NCBI GenBank assembly: GCA_023423895.1 | Contig: JAFAER010000253.1 | Location: 1-64,000, forward strand | Direction: 5' to 3' | Source: Pseudomonadota bacterium | GTDB taxonomy: Bacteria > Myxococcota_A > Polyangia > Polyangiales > Polyangiaceae | Length of the DNA: 64,000 nucleotides | Notes under the pieces: generated by a model | Database searches by the model: none | Seen by the model: the letters and a program-made list of their open reading frames with translations, nothing else | What the model was told of the DNA's origin: nothing | Position numbers and translations under genes: made by a program | Shown here: positions 26,632 through 36,285 of the stretch, piece by piece | How the letters are laid out: every line of letters starts with the position of its first letter | Position numbering within the stretch: the first letter of the stretch is position 1

Positions 26632-27060
26632 GTGAGCAAAGCCTTCACGAAGGAAGACGACGCGGCCGGGTTCTCTCTGTCGAGCTCCGCGCTCGCGATT
26701 CCGCCGGGCCCGTTTCGAATCACCACCACCGGAGCTCGCCTCGCCGAGGAGCACCTGGACCCCCGTGTACGCGAGGCGCTCGCGCGTGCGGAGATCCTGC
26801 CTCCCGTCAGCCGACCCGAGCGCGCTGCGCTGGGGGTCACCGTCCGGGTGAAGAACGAACAAGACGAGGAGAAGGTGTACCGTCTCGTCCCTCCCGAGGA
26901 GCTTGCGCTCGTCGGGCTCGATGGAGCCGTCGCGAGCGTGGACGGTCCGATCGGAAGGGCTCTCCTCGGCGCGCACGTGGGCGACGTCCGCGAAGTGACG
27001 CTCCCTCGTGGTCGGCAGGAGCTCGAGGTCGTGGCGCTCGAGGGTGAAGACGAGGGCTAG
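26632..27060 (+). CDS. GreA/GreB C-terminal-domain protein lacking the coiled coil
   Basis: 142 residues starting at GTG. The last 80 residues match the FKBP-like C-terminal domain of transcript-cleavage factors (GVTVRVKNEQDEEKVYRLVPPEE, GPIGRALLGAHVGD, 'VTLPRGRQELEVVAL'). The N-terminal 60 residues are not the Gre coiled coil and lack its acidic tip, so cleavage-factor activity is unlikely. Similar tail-only proteins may bind RNA polymerase as regulators. It lies 9 bp after the GH15 gene and may be co-transcribed. The start has a weak Shine-Dalgarno. A short GGCGTA hexamer repeat at 27060-27081 follows. Confidence 0.7.
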   Translation: MSKAFTKEDDAAGFSLSSSALAIPPGPFRITTTGARLAEEHLDPRVREALARAEILPPVSRPERAALGVTVRVKNEQDEEKVYRLVPPEELALVGLDGAVASVDGPIGRALLGAHVGDVREVTLPRGRQELEVVALEGEDEG

Positions 27061-27234
27061 GCGTAGGCGTAGGCGTAAGCGCAGCGTGGCGCAACTAGGG
27101 CATGGGCGTACGCCGAAGACAGGCCGGTCGATCTGAAGGAGGCGGGGTCGGAGCAGAGCGCCAAAGAAATGGCCATCCGCTCGTGCTTTGATACACCCCC
27201 CGGGGACCGACCTCGCGAGTGTTCCCGCGAGCGG

Positions 27235-29331
27235 ATGTTCATGATCACAACGGACAACACGAAGACGGTCGAACCGCAGCGCCTGCTTCCGGTGGGGCGC
27301 GTGTTCGACACGGAGAGGCGTCTCGCCTGGATTCGCGTCCTCGTCGTGGGCTCCGGGGTCGTCTTCTTTCCGTTCGTCGCCGATCGTCCCGGTTGTCACC
27401 CTCTGCTTGCCTGGACGCTCCTCGCGGCGAGCGCGGTCTACGCACTCGCGGTGGTGCGCTTCGAGCCGTACCGCCGGGGCCAGCCACCCGGCGCGGCGAC
27501 GGACGGTCGGGCCTTCGTCGACGCGGCGCTGGCCCTCGTCTGGGTGGCAGCGACCGGGGGAGCGGACTCGCCTTGGGTGGCGGCGATCTTGATGGCGCTC
27601 GCGATGAGCGCGTATCGCTACGGTGCACGGGTGACGACGGCCGTGACGGTCTTCTATGCCGTCGGCTACATCGTGATGACGGCGCTGCTCGGGCAACTCG
27701 CGACCAGCGCCATCGACGTTGCGGTCCATGTCACGTACATCGGGTTCGTCGGAGCGGCGACGACGCTCATGGTCGCCGGGCGCTCGAAGAGGCTCGCGTC
27801 GCGGATGCGTCTGCTCAGCACGATGCAGGAGGTCGCGCGCGTCGGAAGCTGGGAGTGGTCACTCGGGACGAATGGCCTGACGTGGTCGAGCGAGCTCCGT
27901 CGCATCTTCGCGCTCGCGGAAGGGGTCGAGCCGACGCTCGAGTTCTTCACGGAGTCGATCCATCCTGACGATCGCGACAGCTTCCTCGCGGACGTCGACG
28001 AGGCGGTCGCGGCGCGGCGACCTTTCCACGTGAACCACCGCATCGTCTTGTCGGACGGGACCGTCCGCTGGCTTCATTGTCGAGGCGTCGTCGTCGTGGG
28101 GGACGATGGGCACCCGACCGCCGTCGTCGGATCGTCGCAGGACGTGACCGATCAGAAGATGCTCGAGGCGAAGCTGTTGCTCAGCGATCGCCTCGCGTCG
28201 ATCGGGACGATGGCGAGCGGCATCACCCACGAGATCAACAACCCACTCGCGTACATCGCGACGAACCTCGAGCTGATCGAGCGAGACCTCGCCACCATCG
28301 GGGCGAGGCCGGAGCTCGCACGCGTGCGCGAAGCGGTCCAGGCTGCGCGCCATGGATCGGACCGCGTTCGCGAGATCGTCCGCGGTCTGAAGACGTTTGC
28401 GCGGCCGCAGGACGAACGCCTCGAGCTCGTCTCGCTCGCACGTGTCCTCGATTTCGCGGCGCGGATCGTCTCGGTGGACCTCGAGTCTCGGGCGCGGCTC
28501 GTCCGGGACTACGCCGACGTCGGCCAGGTCCACGCAAACGAGGCGCGGCTGACGCAGGTCTTCGTGAACCTGCTGGTGAATGCGGCCCACGCCATCGAGC
28601 GCGGCACGCCGGAGGAGAACGAGGTCCGGATCCGGATCGCGGCCGGGAGCGACCGTCGGGTCGTCGTCGAGATCACGGACACCGGCGCCGGCATTCCGAA
28701 GGGCAACCTCGAGCGGATCTTCGATCCGTTCTTCACGACGAAGCCGACGGGGCTCGGGACCGGGCTCGGCCTGGCGATCTGCAAGGGCATCGTCTCCGAC
28801 CTCGGAGGAGAGATCACCGTCGAGAGCGTCGTCGGCGCCGGGAGCACGTTCCGCGTGACCCTGCCGGTCATCAGCGTCGCCGTCGCCGTCGCCGAGACGC
28901 GGGCGGAGCCGGCCCCGAGCTCGAAGACGATCTGCCGGCGCATTCGCATCCTCGTCGTCGACGACGAGCTGCGATACGCGAAGTCGCTCGAGCTGCTGCT
29001 CGCCACGGACTACGAGGTCTCCATCGCGAACAACGGCAAGGATGCCCTCGAGCTGTTCGTCAGAGGCCAGCGCTTCGACGTGATCCTCTGCGACCTGATG
29101 ATGCCGCACATGACCGGCATGGATCTCCACGATGCGCTCTCGCAGACCGACCCGGACCAGAGCCGGCGCATGATCTTCCTCACGGGCGGCGCGACGAATG
29201 AGCGGGCGCGGATCTTCCTCGCGCGGAGCGACATCCGGCACCTCGAAAAACCGCTCGAGCTCGAGGAGCTCGAGGTGGCGATCGCGGACGTGAGCGGGAC
29301 GAAGCGCGAATCGCAGAGCGTCGCGACCTAG
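27235..29331 (+). CDS. Hybrid sensor histidine kinase (MASE-like membrane input, PAS, HK, REC)
   Basis: 698-residue membrane sensor. Five or six membrane helices at about 30-182, a PAS domain around 195-305 ('VGSWEWSLGTNGLTW', PAC end 'GSSQDVTDQ'), HisKA with phospho-acceptor His332 in 'ITHEINNP', an HATPase_c region at about 425-560 ('DTGAGIP', 'GLGTGLGLAI') and a C-terminal receiver domain with phospho-Asp near 620 in 'ILCDLMMP'. All catalytic motifs are present. ATG 27235 was chosen (ATG 27241 and 27169 also in frame; the latter lies in a divergent-looking leader). No partner regulator is adjacent; the output may be through phosphotransfer. Confidence 0.92.
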   Translation: MFMITTDNTKTVEPQRLLPVGRVFDTERRLAWIRVLVVGSGVVFFPFVADRPGCHPLLAWTLLAASAVYALAVVRFEPYRRGQPPGAATDGRAFVDAALALVWVAATGGADSPWVAAILMALAMSAYRYGARVTTAVTVFYAVGYIVMTALLGQLATSAIDVAVHVTYIGFVGAATTLMVAGRSKRLASRMRLLSTMQEVARVGSWEWSLGTNGLTWSSELRRIFALAEGVEPTLEFFTESIHPDDRDSFLADVDEAVAARRPFHVNHRIVLSDGTVRWLHCRGVVVVGDDGHPTAVVGSSQDVTDQKMLEAKLLLSDRLASIGTMASGITHEINNPLAYIATNLELIERDLATIGARPELARVREAVQAARHGSDRVREIVRGLKTFARPQDERLELVSLARVLDFAARIVSVDLESRARLVRDYADVGQVHANEARLTQVFVNLLVNAAHAIERGTPEENEVRIRIAAGSDRRVVVEITDTGAGIPKGNLERIFDPFFTTKPTGLGTGLGLAICKGIVSDLGGEITVESVVGAGSTFRVTLPVISVAVAVAETRAEPAPSSKTICRRIRILVVDDELRYAKSLELLLATDYEVSIANNGKDALELFVRGQRFDVILCDLMMPHMTGMDLHDALSQTDPDQSRRMIFLTGGATNERARIFLARSDIRHLEKPLELEELEVAIADVSGTKRESQSVAT

Positions 29332-29374
29332 GCGGCCGCGCCGCGGATCGGGGGCGCCTGGCGATGCGAGGTAA

Positions 29375-31318
29375 TTAGAGAGTTTCCAGGTAGCTCACGA
29401 GCGCCCGCCGCTCGTCCGCCGACAGTGCGCTGCCTGAGCCCATCGACCTCGCCCCGACGAGCAGCGCATCGAGGTCCTTGTATCGGCCGTCGTGCATGAG
29501 CTGCGCGCGCGAGCCGATGCCTGCGAGCGTCGGCGTCATGAACGCACCGCCGGTACCGACGTCATGCACCACGCGATCGCTGCCGCCTTCTCCGTGACAG
29601 CTCTCACATTCGGCAGCGGCGAACAGGCTCTTGCCACGCTCGACGTCGGGGGACGTCCGCGCCGGGGGCTTCGGCAGCGCACGCACGTACGTCAGCAGCG
29701 CGGCAAGCTCCGCGTCCGGAAGCCCGGTGCCGTGCAGCTGGCGGAACGTGATCTTCACGTGCTCCTCGAGCGTCCGATGTTCACCGCGCCAGCCGTACGG
29801 GGCGGTCGCGACTTGACCGGCGAGCGTGCGCGTTCGTCGCAGCCCTGCGGGCGTCGACCAGGTGAGCCCGTCATCACGACCGTCGACATGGCACGTGGCG
29901 CACGCCCGGTTGTCGGCCGAGATGCGCGAGTCGTTGTTCGAGAAGAAGAGCTCCCGACCGCGAAGGAACGCTTCCTCCCGCTCGACCGTCCGAGGAACCT
30001 CGAGCTCGGACGATGGCCGGCGCTCGATCCCGTGGCGCACCGGGGGCGGCTGTTTGGTCGGCTTGGACACGACAGGGGCGAGGCGAACGTTCGTTGCGAG
30101 CCTGGAGAGCTTTCGAGCGAACATCGACCAGACGACGACGTGCTCGCCGTCGCGCTCGGCGGCGATCGCCGAAGGGCCTTTCGGGACGTCCGCGTTCGTC
30201 TCGATGATCGCCATGGCGGGACGGCCGTGCGGATTCTGGAGCTGCTCGATCCTGGAGGAGCCGAGGCATGCGACGAGGACGCGATCGTTCACGGCGATGG
30301 CCGCGCGCGGGAGGAGGCAGGTCGTCCCGCTCCGAAACGATCCCGCTTTCACGAGGCTGCCGTCGGCCGCATCGAGGGTCGCCACGTCCATGAAGACGGC
30401 GGCGGCACCGAAGCTGCCGATGCCGTATCCAGAGATGCTGCTCGTCGTTCTTTCCTTCGGCCCGGGAACGGGAAAGGAAAAGGAGTCCTCCGGCGGATTG
30501 GGCAGCGCCTGGGCGGCGGGCACGACGATCCCCCGCTCACCGATCCGCACGAGCGCTTGTGCGTTCCGCGCATGGCGCCGCGCAACGCACGGCCCCTCGG
30601 TCAAACACATCGATCCGTGGCCGATGTCGCGCTGCACGAGCTCGTTCGGCTCCGAGCGAGACACGATGCTGACGACCGACTCGGACGCGTGCGACACGAA
30701 CACTTTCCCGTCGGCTGATGCGAGCACGGCCCTCGGCTCTCGCGGCAGATCCCATCGCCTTCGCTCGTCGAGGGCCTTCGCTCCGAGCGCCACGAGCATG
30801 TGGCTCGCGCCCGTCGATACGAACAGCTCTTCGTCGTCCGTCGAGAGGCCCATCGCCATCGGCTCGACGGGCGTCGTGACGCGCCGGACCTCGCGTAGCC
30901 CGCCGGTCTCCTCGCGAGCGAGCACGACGACCGCGTTCGTATCGGGAAGCGTGGCTGCTAGGGTGCCGTCGGCGAGCAAGAGGACGTCGCGCGGCCGGGT
31001 CCCGAGCGACGTTGCACGCGCGACGGTGTTCGTCTCGAGATCGACCTCGACGATCGCCGCGTCGTCTTCGTCCGCGACGAAGGCGTGCCGCTGTCCTTCG
31101 ATGCGACCGAGCACGAGGCCGCTGCTCTCGCGCATCGTGGTCTCGCGCTCGATCGGGATCGTGCGCGGGGGTTGCGGGGGCGGGGGAGGCGCGGGCGCGA
31201 CCGGCGCAGGAACCTCCGTCGAGCCATCGGGTGGCGGCGTGCGCCGGCAGCCCGAGCTGGCGAGGACAGACAGGAGAAGAAGCGCCCACGAGGGGCGAGC
31301 GGACCTGCCGAGTACCAT
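29375..31318 (-). CDS. Di-heme cytochrome c/beta-propeller lipoprotein (paralogue of 14223)
   Basis: 647 residues. Signal ends 'LASSGC' (Cys24) and is followed by a Pro-rich linker. A propeller-like N-terminal part (about 65-400, repeats such as 'HAFVADEDDAAIVEVDLETNTV') leads to a C-terminal MauG/cytochrome c peroxidase-like segment with CATCH at about 473 and CESCH at about 571 and the same 'DVGTGGAF' loop as the 14223 protein. Both haem sites are intact. Likely exported redox lipoprotein; whether it reduces peroxide or oxidises a partner is not decidable. Convergent with the histidine kinase (43 bp). Confidence 0.87.
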   Translation of the reverse strand: MVLGRSARPSWALLLLSVLASSGCRRTPPPDGSTEVPAPVAPAPPPPPQPPRTIPIERETTMRESSGLVLGRIEGQRHAFVADEDDAAIVEVDLETNTVARATSLGTRPRDVLLLADGTLAATLPDTNAVVVLAREETGGLREVRRVTTPVEPMAMGLSTDDEELFVSTGASHMLVALGAKALDERRRWDLPREPRAVLASADGKVFVSHASESVVSIVSRSEPNELVQRDIGHGSMCLTEGPCVARRHARNAQALVRIGERGIVVPAAQALPNPPEDSFSFPVPGPKERTTSSISGYGIGSFGAAAVFMDVATLDAADGSLVKAGSFRSGTTCLLPRAAIAVNDRVLVACLGSSRIEQLQNPHGRPAMAIIETNADVPKGPSAIAAERDGEHVVVWSMFARKLSRLATNVRLAPVVSKPTKQPPPVRHGIERRPSSELEVPRTVEREEAFLRGRELFFSNNDSRISADNRACATCHVDGRDDGLTWSTPAGLRRTRTLAGQVATAPYGWRGEHRTLEEHVKITFRQLHGTGLPDAELAALLTYVRALPKPPARTSPDVERGKSLFAAAECESCHGEGGSDRVVHDVGTGGAFMTPTLAGIGSRAQLMHDGRYKDLDALLVGARSMGSGSALSADERRALVSYLETL

Positions 31319-31599
31319 GCGAGGGCGTCGTGCGAGGCCGACGTACTGTGACAGGTGCTGGCGGGTGGATGAGCCGAGTCGTACGCGGCGAACCGCGGCA
31401 CGGATGTTCGCCTCGCCCAGCGTCCGCGCTCATTCGCAAGCGAGCTCGGCTGTGCCCGTCGAGGAGCCAGCTCGCTCATGACGCGGTACGGCACTGGCGG
31501 AAGGGGAATCGAGACTCGATGGTCGCTTGCCGTTTCGGGCAATCGCACGTAACGCGTTGTTACCCCGCAGAATTGCGCGGGATGCACGAAAGGCAGTCC

Positions 31600-34116
31600 A
31601 TGAGCGTTCTTCTTCGCCAGCTTGGTCTCCTCTCTTTGTCACTCCTGATGGTCCCCGTCGTTCTCGCCGCTGGGTGCGGCGCCGACGAAGCCACGCCTGG
31701 GCCGAAAAACATCGATGGCGGCACGGGCGAAGGCGGCGCGCCGCTCGAGCCGTTCAAGGCCACGGTGCGTCGCACGTCGCTCGGTGTTCCGCACGTGAAG
31801 GCCGATGACCTCGGTGGCCTCGGCTACGGCTACGGCTACGTCTTCGCCGAGGACAACCTCTGTCTCCTCGAAGAGGAGATCCTCACGGTGCGCGGCGAGC
31901 GCGCGAAGTATTTCGGCGACGTCCCCTACGATCTCGGCAACACCGGGTCGCGGAGCAACGTGGGCAGCGACGCCGTCTACAAGATGCTCGCGACGCAGGA
32001 CGTCATCGACAAGTCGCGTGCGGCGCTCGATGCGGAGATGCAGGCGATGGTGCGCGGCTACGCCGCTGGCGTGTCGCGCTACGTCCGCGAGCTCAAGGAA
32101 GGCAAGCACGAGGGCCGCCACGTCGCGTGCCGCAACGAGCCGTGGGCCCGCGAGATCAACGACGACGACATGTATCTCCGGTTCTACAAGCTCGCCCTGC
32201 TCGGCAGCTCGGCGAACGTCATCGACGGCATCGCCCTTGCGCGACCGCAGGGGACGCACTCCGCGCCGCCGCCGAAGGATCTCCAGAAGGCGAAGCGTGA
32301 GATCGCCGAAGGCCTCGCCGCGATCGCGCCGAAGTTCATGGCGTACCGTAACGGCGAGGTCGGCAGCAACATGTACGCCTTCGGCAGCGAGGTCACCGGT
32401 GGCGGTGGCATCCAGTTCGGCAACCCGCACTTCCCGTGGTTCGGTGGCGAGCGCCTCTACCAGGTGCACCTCACGGTCCCCGGCAAGATGGATATCCAGG
32501 GCGCGTCGCTCTACGGCGTGCCTGTCGTCCTCATCGGGTTCACCGAGAACTTCGCCTGGAGCCACACCGTGTCGACGGCGTTCCGCTTCACGCCGTATGG
32601 GCTGAAACTCAAGGCCGGCGATCCGTACACGTACATCCAGGACGGCGTCGAGAAGCCGATCACGCCCGTCGATCTCCCCGTCGAGGTGAAGGGCGAGGCG
32701 GCGCCGCGCTCGGTGCGGCTCTTCAAGTCCGAGTACGGTCCGATGATCTATCTCGGCAACTCGGCGTTCGACTGGACCGCCGATCAGGCGTTCACGATCC
32801 GCGACGCCAACGCGGAGAACTTCCGACTCATCAAGCACTACGCGCGCTGGAACATGGCGAAGAGCTTCGACGAGTTCAAGCGCATCCACGCCGAGGAAGT
32901 CGCGGTTCCGTGGGTCAACACGACGGCCGCCGACAAGGACGGGAACGCGTACTACGCGGACATCACCGTCGTCCCGAACGTCCCCAACGAGCTCGCGGAC
33001 AAGTGCAAGTTCTCGTTCCTCTCCGACCTGCTCAGCCAGGTCCAGCCGGGCCTTCCGCTCCTGAACGGCGAGAAGAAGGAGTGTGACTGGGTCGTCGACA
33101 CGGCCTCGCCGCAGCCCGGCATCCTCCCCGCGGAGAAGCTCCCGAAGGTCGAGCGCAAGGACTGGGTCGTCAACTGCAACGACAGCTACTGGCTCACCAA
33201 CACGAAGGCGCCGACGACGGGCTTCCCGAAGATCGTCGGTCGCGAGGCCTATCCGCAGTCGCTCCGCTCGCGCCTCTGCCACCAGCAGGTGCTCGATCGC
33301 GTGGCCGGAGCCGATGGTCTTCCGGGCACGAACGTGACCGCCGACGCGGTGAAGCAGATCGTGGTCGGCTCGCGCGTCTTTTCGGCAGAGAAGTTCAAGA
33401 CGCCGATCGTCGACGCGGTCTGCGGACAGGCGACGATCAACCTCACGACGGATCCGCTCACCGCCGAAGCGGTGACCCCGGCGGTCGACATCCAGACGAC
33501 CCCGGCGTGTGACGCCCTGAAGGCGTGGGACGACCGCAACAATCCGGACAGCAAGGGCAGCATCCTCTGGGACGAGCTCTGGTTCCGGATGGAGAAGCTC
33601 CTCGACAAGAAGGCCGTCACCTACAAGGTCGCGTTCGATCCGGCCGATCCGGTCAACACGCCGGGCGACATGGATCTGGCCTCGCCCGAGGTGCTGCAGG
33701 CGTTCGCCGCGGCGATTCGCGCGGTGACGGGAGCGGGCTTCGCGGTGGATGCTCCGCGCTCGGCGGTCTCGTGGCGCGCCGGCAAGGGCGGGATGACGGA
33801 CCGCATCCCGGTGCCCGGCGGCTTCCAGCGCACGGGCAACTTCACGATCGCGCAGGTCGACGGCCTGCCGACGCTGAAGCCCGACACGGGCTACGGCCCG
33901 ATGCTCTACGGCAACAGCTACATGCAGGTCGTCGCCTTCACGCCTGCGGGCGTGGATGCGAGCACGTTCGTGACGTACAGCCTGTCGACGGATCCGGCCT
34001 CGCCGCACTACGACGACTACACGAGGCAGTACTCGCAGAAGCAGTGGCTCAAGGCGTCGTTCGTCGAAGCGGACGTCGCTGCCGACACGAAGGCAACGCT
34101 GGAGCTGCAGCAGTAG
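31600..34116 (+). CDS. Penicillin acylase-family N-terminal-nucleophile hydrolase, lipoprotein
   Basis: 838 residues with lipobox 'LAAGC' (Cys26). It has the family plan: alpha chain with 'GVPHVKADD' (about 62-70), a spacer, then the autocatalytic site with nucleophile Ser256 in 'GEVGSNMYAFGS', which begins the beta chain. Conserved features follow, including 'GFTENFAWSHT'. Such enzymes cleave amides, among them penicillins, acyl-homoserine lactones and other N-acyl amides; the substrate cannot be chosen from sequence. ATG 31600 is favoured by an AAGG 6 nt upstream; ATG 31582 is possible. A strong bidirectional hairpin follows at 34134. Confidence 0.9.
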   Translation: MSVLLRQLGLLSLSLLMVPVVLAAGCGADEATPGPKNIDGGTGEGGAPLEPFKATVRRTSLGVPHVKADDLGGLGYGYGYVFAEDNLCLLEEEILTVRGERAKYFGDVPYDLGNTGSRSNVGSDAVYKMLATQDVIDKSRAALDAEMQAMVRGYAAGVSRYVRELKEGKHEGRHVACRNEPWAREINDDDMYLRFYKLALLGSSANVIDGIALARPQGTHSAPPPKDLQKAKREIAEGLAAIAPKFMAYRNGEVGSNMYAFGSEVTGGGGIQFGNPHFPWFGGERLYQVHLTVPGKMDIQGASLYGVPVVLIGFTENFAWSHTVSTAFRFTPYGLKLKAGDPYTYIQDGVEKPITPVDLPVEVKGEAAPRSVRLFKSEYGPMIYLGNSAFDWTADQAFTIRDANAENFRLIKHYARWNMAKSFDEFKRIHAEEVAVPWVNTTAADKDGNAYYADITVVPNVPNELADKCKFSFLSDLLSQVQPGLPLLNGEKKECDWVVDTASPQPGILPAEKLPKVERKDWVVNCNDSYWLTNTKAPTTGFPKIVGREAYPQSLRSRLCHQQVLDRVAGADGLPGTNVTADAVKQIVVGSRVFSAEKFKTPIVDAVCGQATINLTTDPLTAEAVTPAVDIQTTPACDALKAWDDRNNPDSKGSILWDELWFRMEKLLDKKAVTYKVAFDPADPVNTPGDMDLASPEVLQAFAAAIRAVTGAGFAVDAPRSAVSWRAGKGGMTDRIPVPGGFQRTGNFTIAQVDGLPTLKPDTGYGPMLYGNSYMQVVAFTPAGVDASTFVTYSLSTDPASPHYDDYTRQYSQKQWLKASFVEADVAADTKATLELQQ

Positions 34117-34133
34117 CAGGCTGACGAGGTGCA

Positions 34134-34168
34134 GACGCCTTCGGCCCTGTCACGGGGCCGGAGGCGTC
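34134..34168. terminator. Bidirectional hairpin between convergent genes
   Basis: Stem GACGCCTTCGGCCC / GGGCCGGAGGCGTC (14 bp, one G.T) with a 7-nt loop that contains the stop codon of the minus-strand 34150 gene. It starts 18 bp after the stop of the acylase gene. No T-run follows. Confidence 0.65.
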
Positions 34169-35001
34169 GCGCAGCAGCGGAAGCCACCTTGCGGGTAGCC
34201 TGCATCGCCAGGCTGCGGATCCGACGCGCCGCAGTGAAGGCTCCCTTGTGGGAAGCCGAAGTTCCCGCCCATCATCGCGCACGCGCTACCGTCCCCGCAG
34301 TCGTCGATCCACTCCGCGACGTTGCCCGTCATGTCGAAGAGGCCATCGTATCCGCCGACGCAGCCCGGAGAGCTCGCGACCGGCTCCCGATGCCCGGAGC
34401 CGACACCGTTGCACGCCGTTCCGTCGAAGTCGTCGCCATAGGGGTACAAGCGAGCCCCCTTGCGTGAGCATGCCACGAACCATTCGCTCGCAGTCGTGCT
34501 CACCTCCGAGGCGGCCAGCGAGGGACCGCCACCGACGCGGCCGCAGAGTCGCTTGCCCGCCCAGGCGCAGAACGCACGCGCATCACACCAATCGACGACG
34601 GTCACCGGCATGGAGTCGACCTCCGCCGAGCTCAGACCCGCGTCGCTCTCGAAGGGCGTCGCTCTCCACCAGTAGTCGGGTCGGAAGGTCTTGTTCCACG
34701 CGCAGCCTGGCGGCTGGTCGTCGGGAACGTCCGGAGCCGCGAGAAACTCGGCGTATTGAGCGACCGTCACCTCGGTGCTGTCGATGCAGAAGCCGCCGAC
34801 CCGCACCATCGACGGGCCATGCCTGGACGGACAGTCGGTTTGGGACGGCGCGCCATCGCCTGAATCGGACGTCGCATCGGGCTGCGCGCCGGCCTCCAAC
34901 TGCTCCGGGCCTTCACTGTCGGCCCCCGTTCCGAAGCGCTCACAAGCCGCCGTCAGTCGCAGCGCCGATGCAAACACGAGGAGCCCGAGGATGCGCCGCA
35001 T
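34150..35001 (-). CDS. Formylglycine-generating-enzyme-like (SUMF1/FGE) lipoprotein
   Basis: 283-residue lipoprotein (lipobox 'LTAAC', Cys20). From about 65 it has the FGE-sulfatase fold: 'MVRVGGFCIDSTEVTVAQYAEFLA', 'PVTVVDWCDARAFCAWAGKRLC', 'MTGNVAEWIDDC' and the closing 'GGFRCCA'. True FGE needs a Cys pair near the C-terminus; here 'FRCC' is present but the active-site context is not the canonical one, so catalysis is uncertain. Many myxobacterial members of this fold are non-catalytic surface domains. Many Cys suggest disulfides. Its end lies in the terminator hairpin shared with the acylase. Confidence 0.78.
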   Translation of the reverse strand: MRRILGLLVFASALRLTAACERFGTGADSEGPEQLEAGAQPDATSDSGDGAPSQTDCPSRHGPSMVRVGGFCIDSTEVTVAQYAEFLAAPDVPDDQPPGCAWNKTFRPDYWWRATPFESDAGLSSAEVDSMPVTVVDWCDARAFCAWAGKRLCGRVGGGPSLAASEVSTTASEWFVACSRKGARLYPYGDDFDGTACNGVGSGHREPVASSPGCVGGYDGLFDMTGNVAEWIDDCGDGSACAMMGGNFGFPQGSLHCGASDPQPGDAGYPQGGFRCCATPPAP

Positions 35002-35297
35002 CGAGAGGGCAATGTTAGAGCATCCGCGCGCGCGCGCGAGCCTCGACGGCTGAGCGCGGAGGCGAGGCCTGCGGAATAGATGGGGCAGGCTGGTCCCGTT
35101 CAGTGCTGGTCGTCGAACTGGAGGCTCGTGTCCACGTGCATGCGCGTCGTTCGATTTCAGAAAGGCATGGGGTGCGCCTTGCGAATCCGCGCTGCTCCAC
35201 CGGTGATCCGGCGATGGTGATTCCAGCCGCGAGACCACCGTTGGACACTCAGCGAGTCCTTGGGCAGTCGAACCCTCGACTGTAACATGTAGTGCTC

Positions 35298-36065
35298 ATG
35301 CGTCGCCGTCCGCTCACGAACCTGGTCTCGGCCATCTTCATCACGATGCCGCTCGGAGGTTTCGTCGCTTGCGTGGGCGAGGACGGCGCGTCGCTGGTCT
35401 CGACCGGCGGCGTCGATGCGGGGCAGTCTGTCGACGCGACGGGCAACGGCGACCCCGAGGACGACCTCAGGGATGGTGGGGGCGGGACGGACGACGCCGG
35501 GTCGGAGGACGCTGGAGCTCGCGGTACCGTGTTCGTCACGACGGCGAAGGTCGACGGAGCCTTCGCGGTCGGGGCCGCATCACCGATCGCGGCCGCCGAC
35601 GCGATCTGCGCGAACGAAGCGCTCGCCGCGGGATTGCCGGGCACCTACGTCGCCTGGCTCTCGTACGAGGATGGCAACGGCACGAAGTTCAACGCGGCTG
35701 CCCGCATCGGCGAGATGCCGTACTACCTACCGAAGGGCGACGACGGGAGCGCGCCCGTCCTCTTCACGAAGGGGAAGCTCGATCTCGTGACGAACGGCTC
35801 CGACGTCCCGCTCGATCGGACCGCGACTGGAGCGCCGGTCGACTCCGACGAGAACCCGCTCGTGGCCTGGGTATGGACGGGCACCTCCGGGACCGGCGAG
35901 GTCGGCCTCTCGACTTGCAAGAGCTGGACGAGCGCGTCTACCGACGACACCGGAATCACGGGAAACGCACGAAAGATCCTGAGCCCTACGAACGCGGATT
36001 GGACCTCCCTCGGCAGTCGCCCGTGCAACCTCCGACGTCGACTGTATTGCTTCCAGAAGCCCTGA
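35298..36065 (+). CDS. DUF1554-like lipoprotein
   Basis: 255 residues; signal ends 'GGFVAC' (Cys25), then an Asp/Gly-rich linker (35-80). The C-terminal domain (about 85-255) reads 'VFVTTAKVDGAF', 'AADAICANEALAAGLPGTYVAWLS', 'CKSWTS...TGITGNA' and ends in 'RRRLYCFQ'. This matches the DUF1554 pattern found in surface lipoproteins, a C-type-lectin-like cysteine arrangement. No enzymatic residues are apparent. GTG 35292 is an alternative start, but ATG 35298 begins the signal. Possible adhesion or ligand-binding protein; monocistronic. Confidence 0.72.
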   Translation: MRRRPLTNLVSAIFITMPLGGFVACVGEDGASLVSTGGVDAGQSVDATGNGDPEDDLRDGGGGTDDAGSEDAGARGTVFVTTAKVDGAFAVGAASPIAAADAICANEALAAGLPGTYVAWLSYEDGNGTKFNAAARIGEMPYYLPKGDDGSAPVLFTKGKLDLVTNGSDVPLDRTATGAPVDSDENPLVAWVWTGTSGTGEVGLSTCKSWTSASTDDTGITGNARKILSPTNADWTSLGSRPCNLRRRLYCFQKP

Positions 36066-36285
36066 ACGGAAGCCGGCGGTATCTCCCCACCGCGTCGATG
36101 CCGACCTTCGCGGAATCCACCCGAGAGTGCAGCTCGAGAGCTCTCGAGGCGGGACCTCGATGCTCCAGCTTCGCGCCGTCCGGACTCCTAATGTCTTCGA
36201 CGCTGTGATCTACGTGCTGGCCAATCCAGCGGCCGCACATCTGATCAAGCTGGGGGACTTGTCGAACGACGAGCTGGTTGTTCGT

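Noticed and set aside
24493..27729. Very long minus-strand open frame opposite the GH15, GreA-tail and histidine-kinase genes
   Set aside because: Composition is Arg/His/Asp-rich and it lies opposite genes with clear domains and catalytic motifs; long shadow frames are expected in DNA this GC-rich.
27859..29241. Minus-strand open frame across the histidine kinase
   Set aside because: Low-complexity shadow of the HATPase and REC coding sequence.
31639..34008. Minus-strand open frame of about 790 codons opposite the penicillin acylase
   Set aside because: No motif and Arg/Val/Asp-rich; the plus-strand gene has a lipobox and the Ntn nucleophile site.
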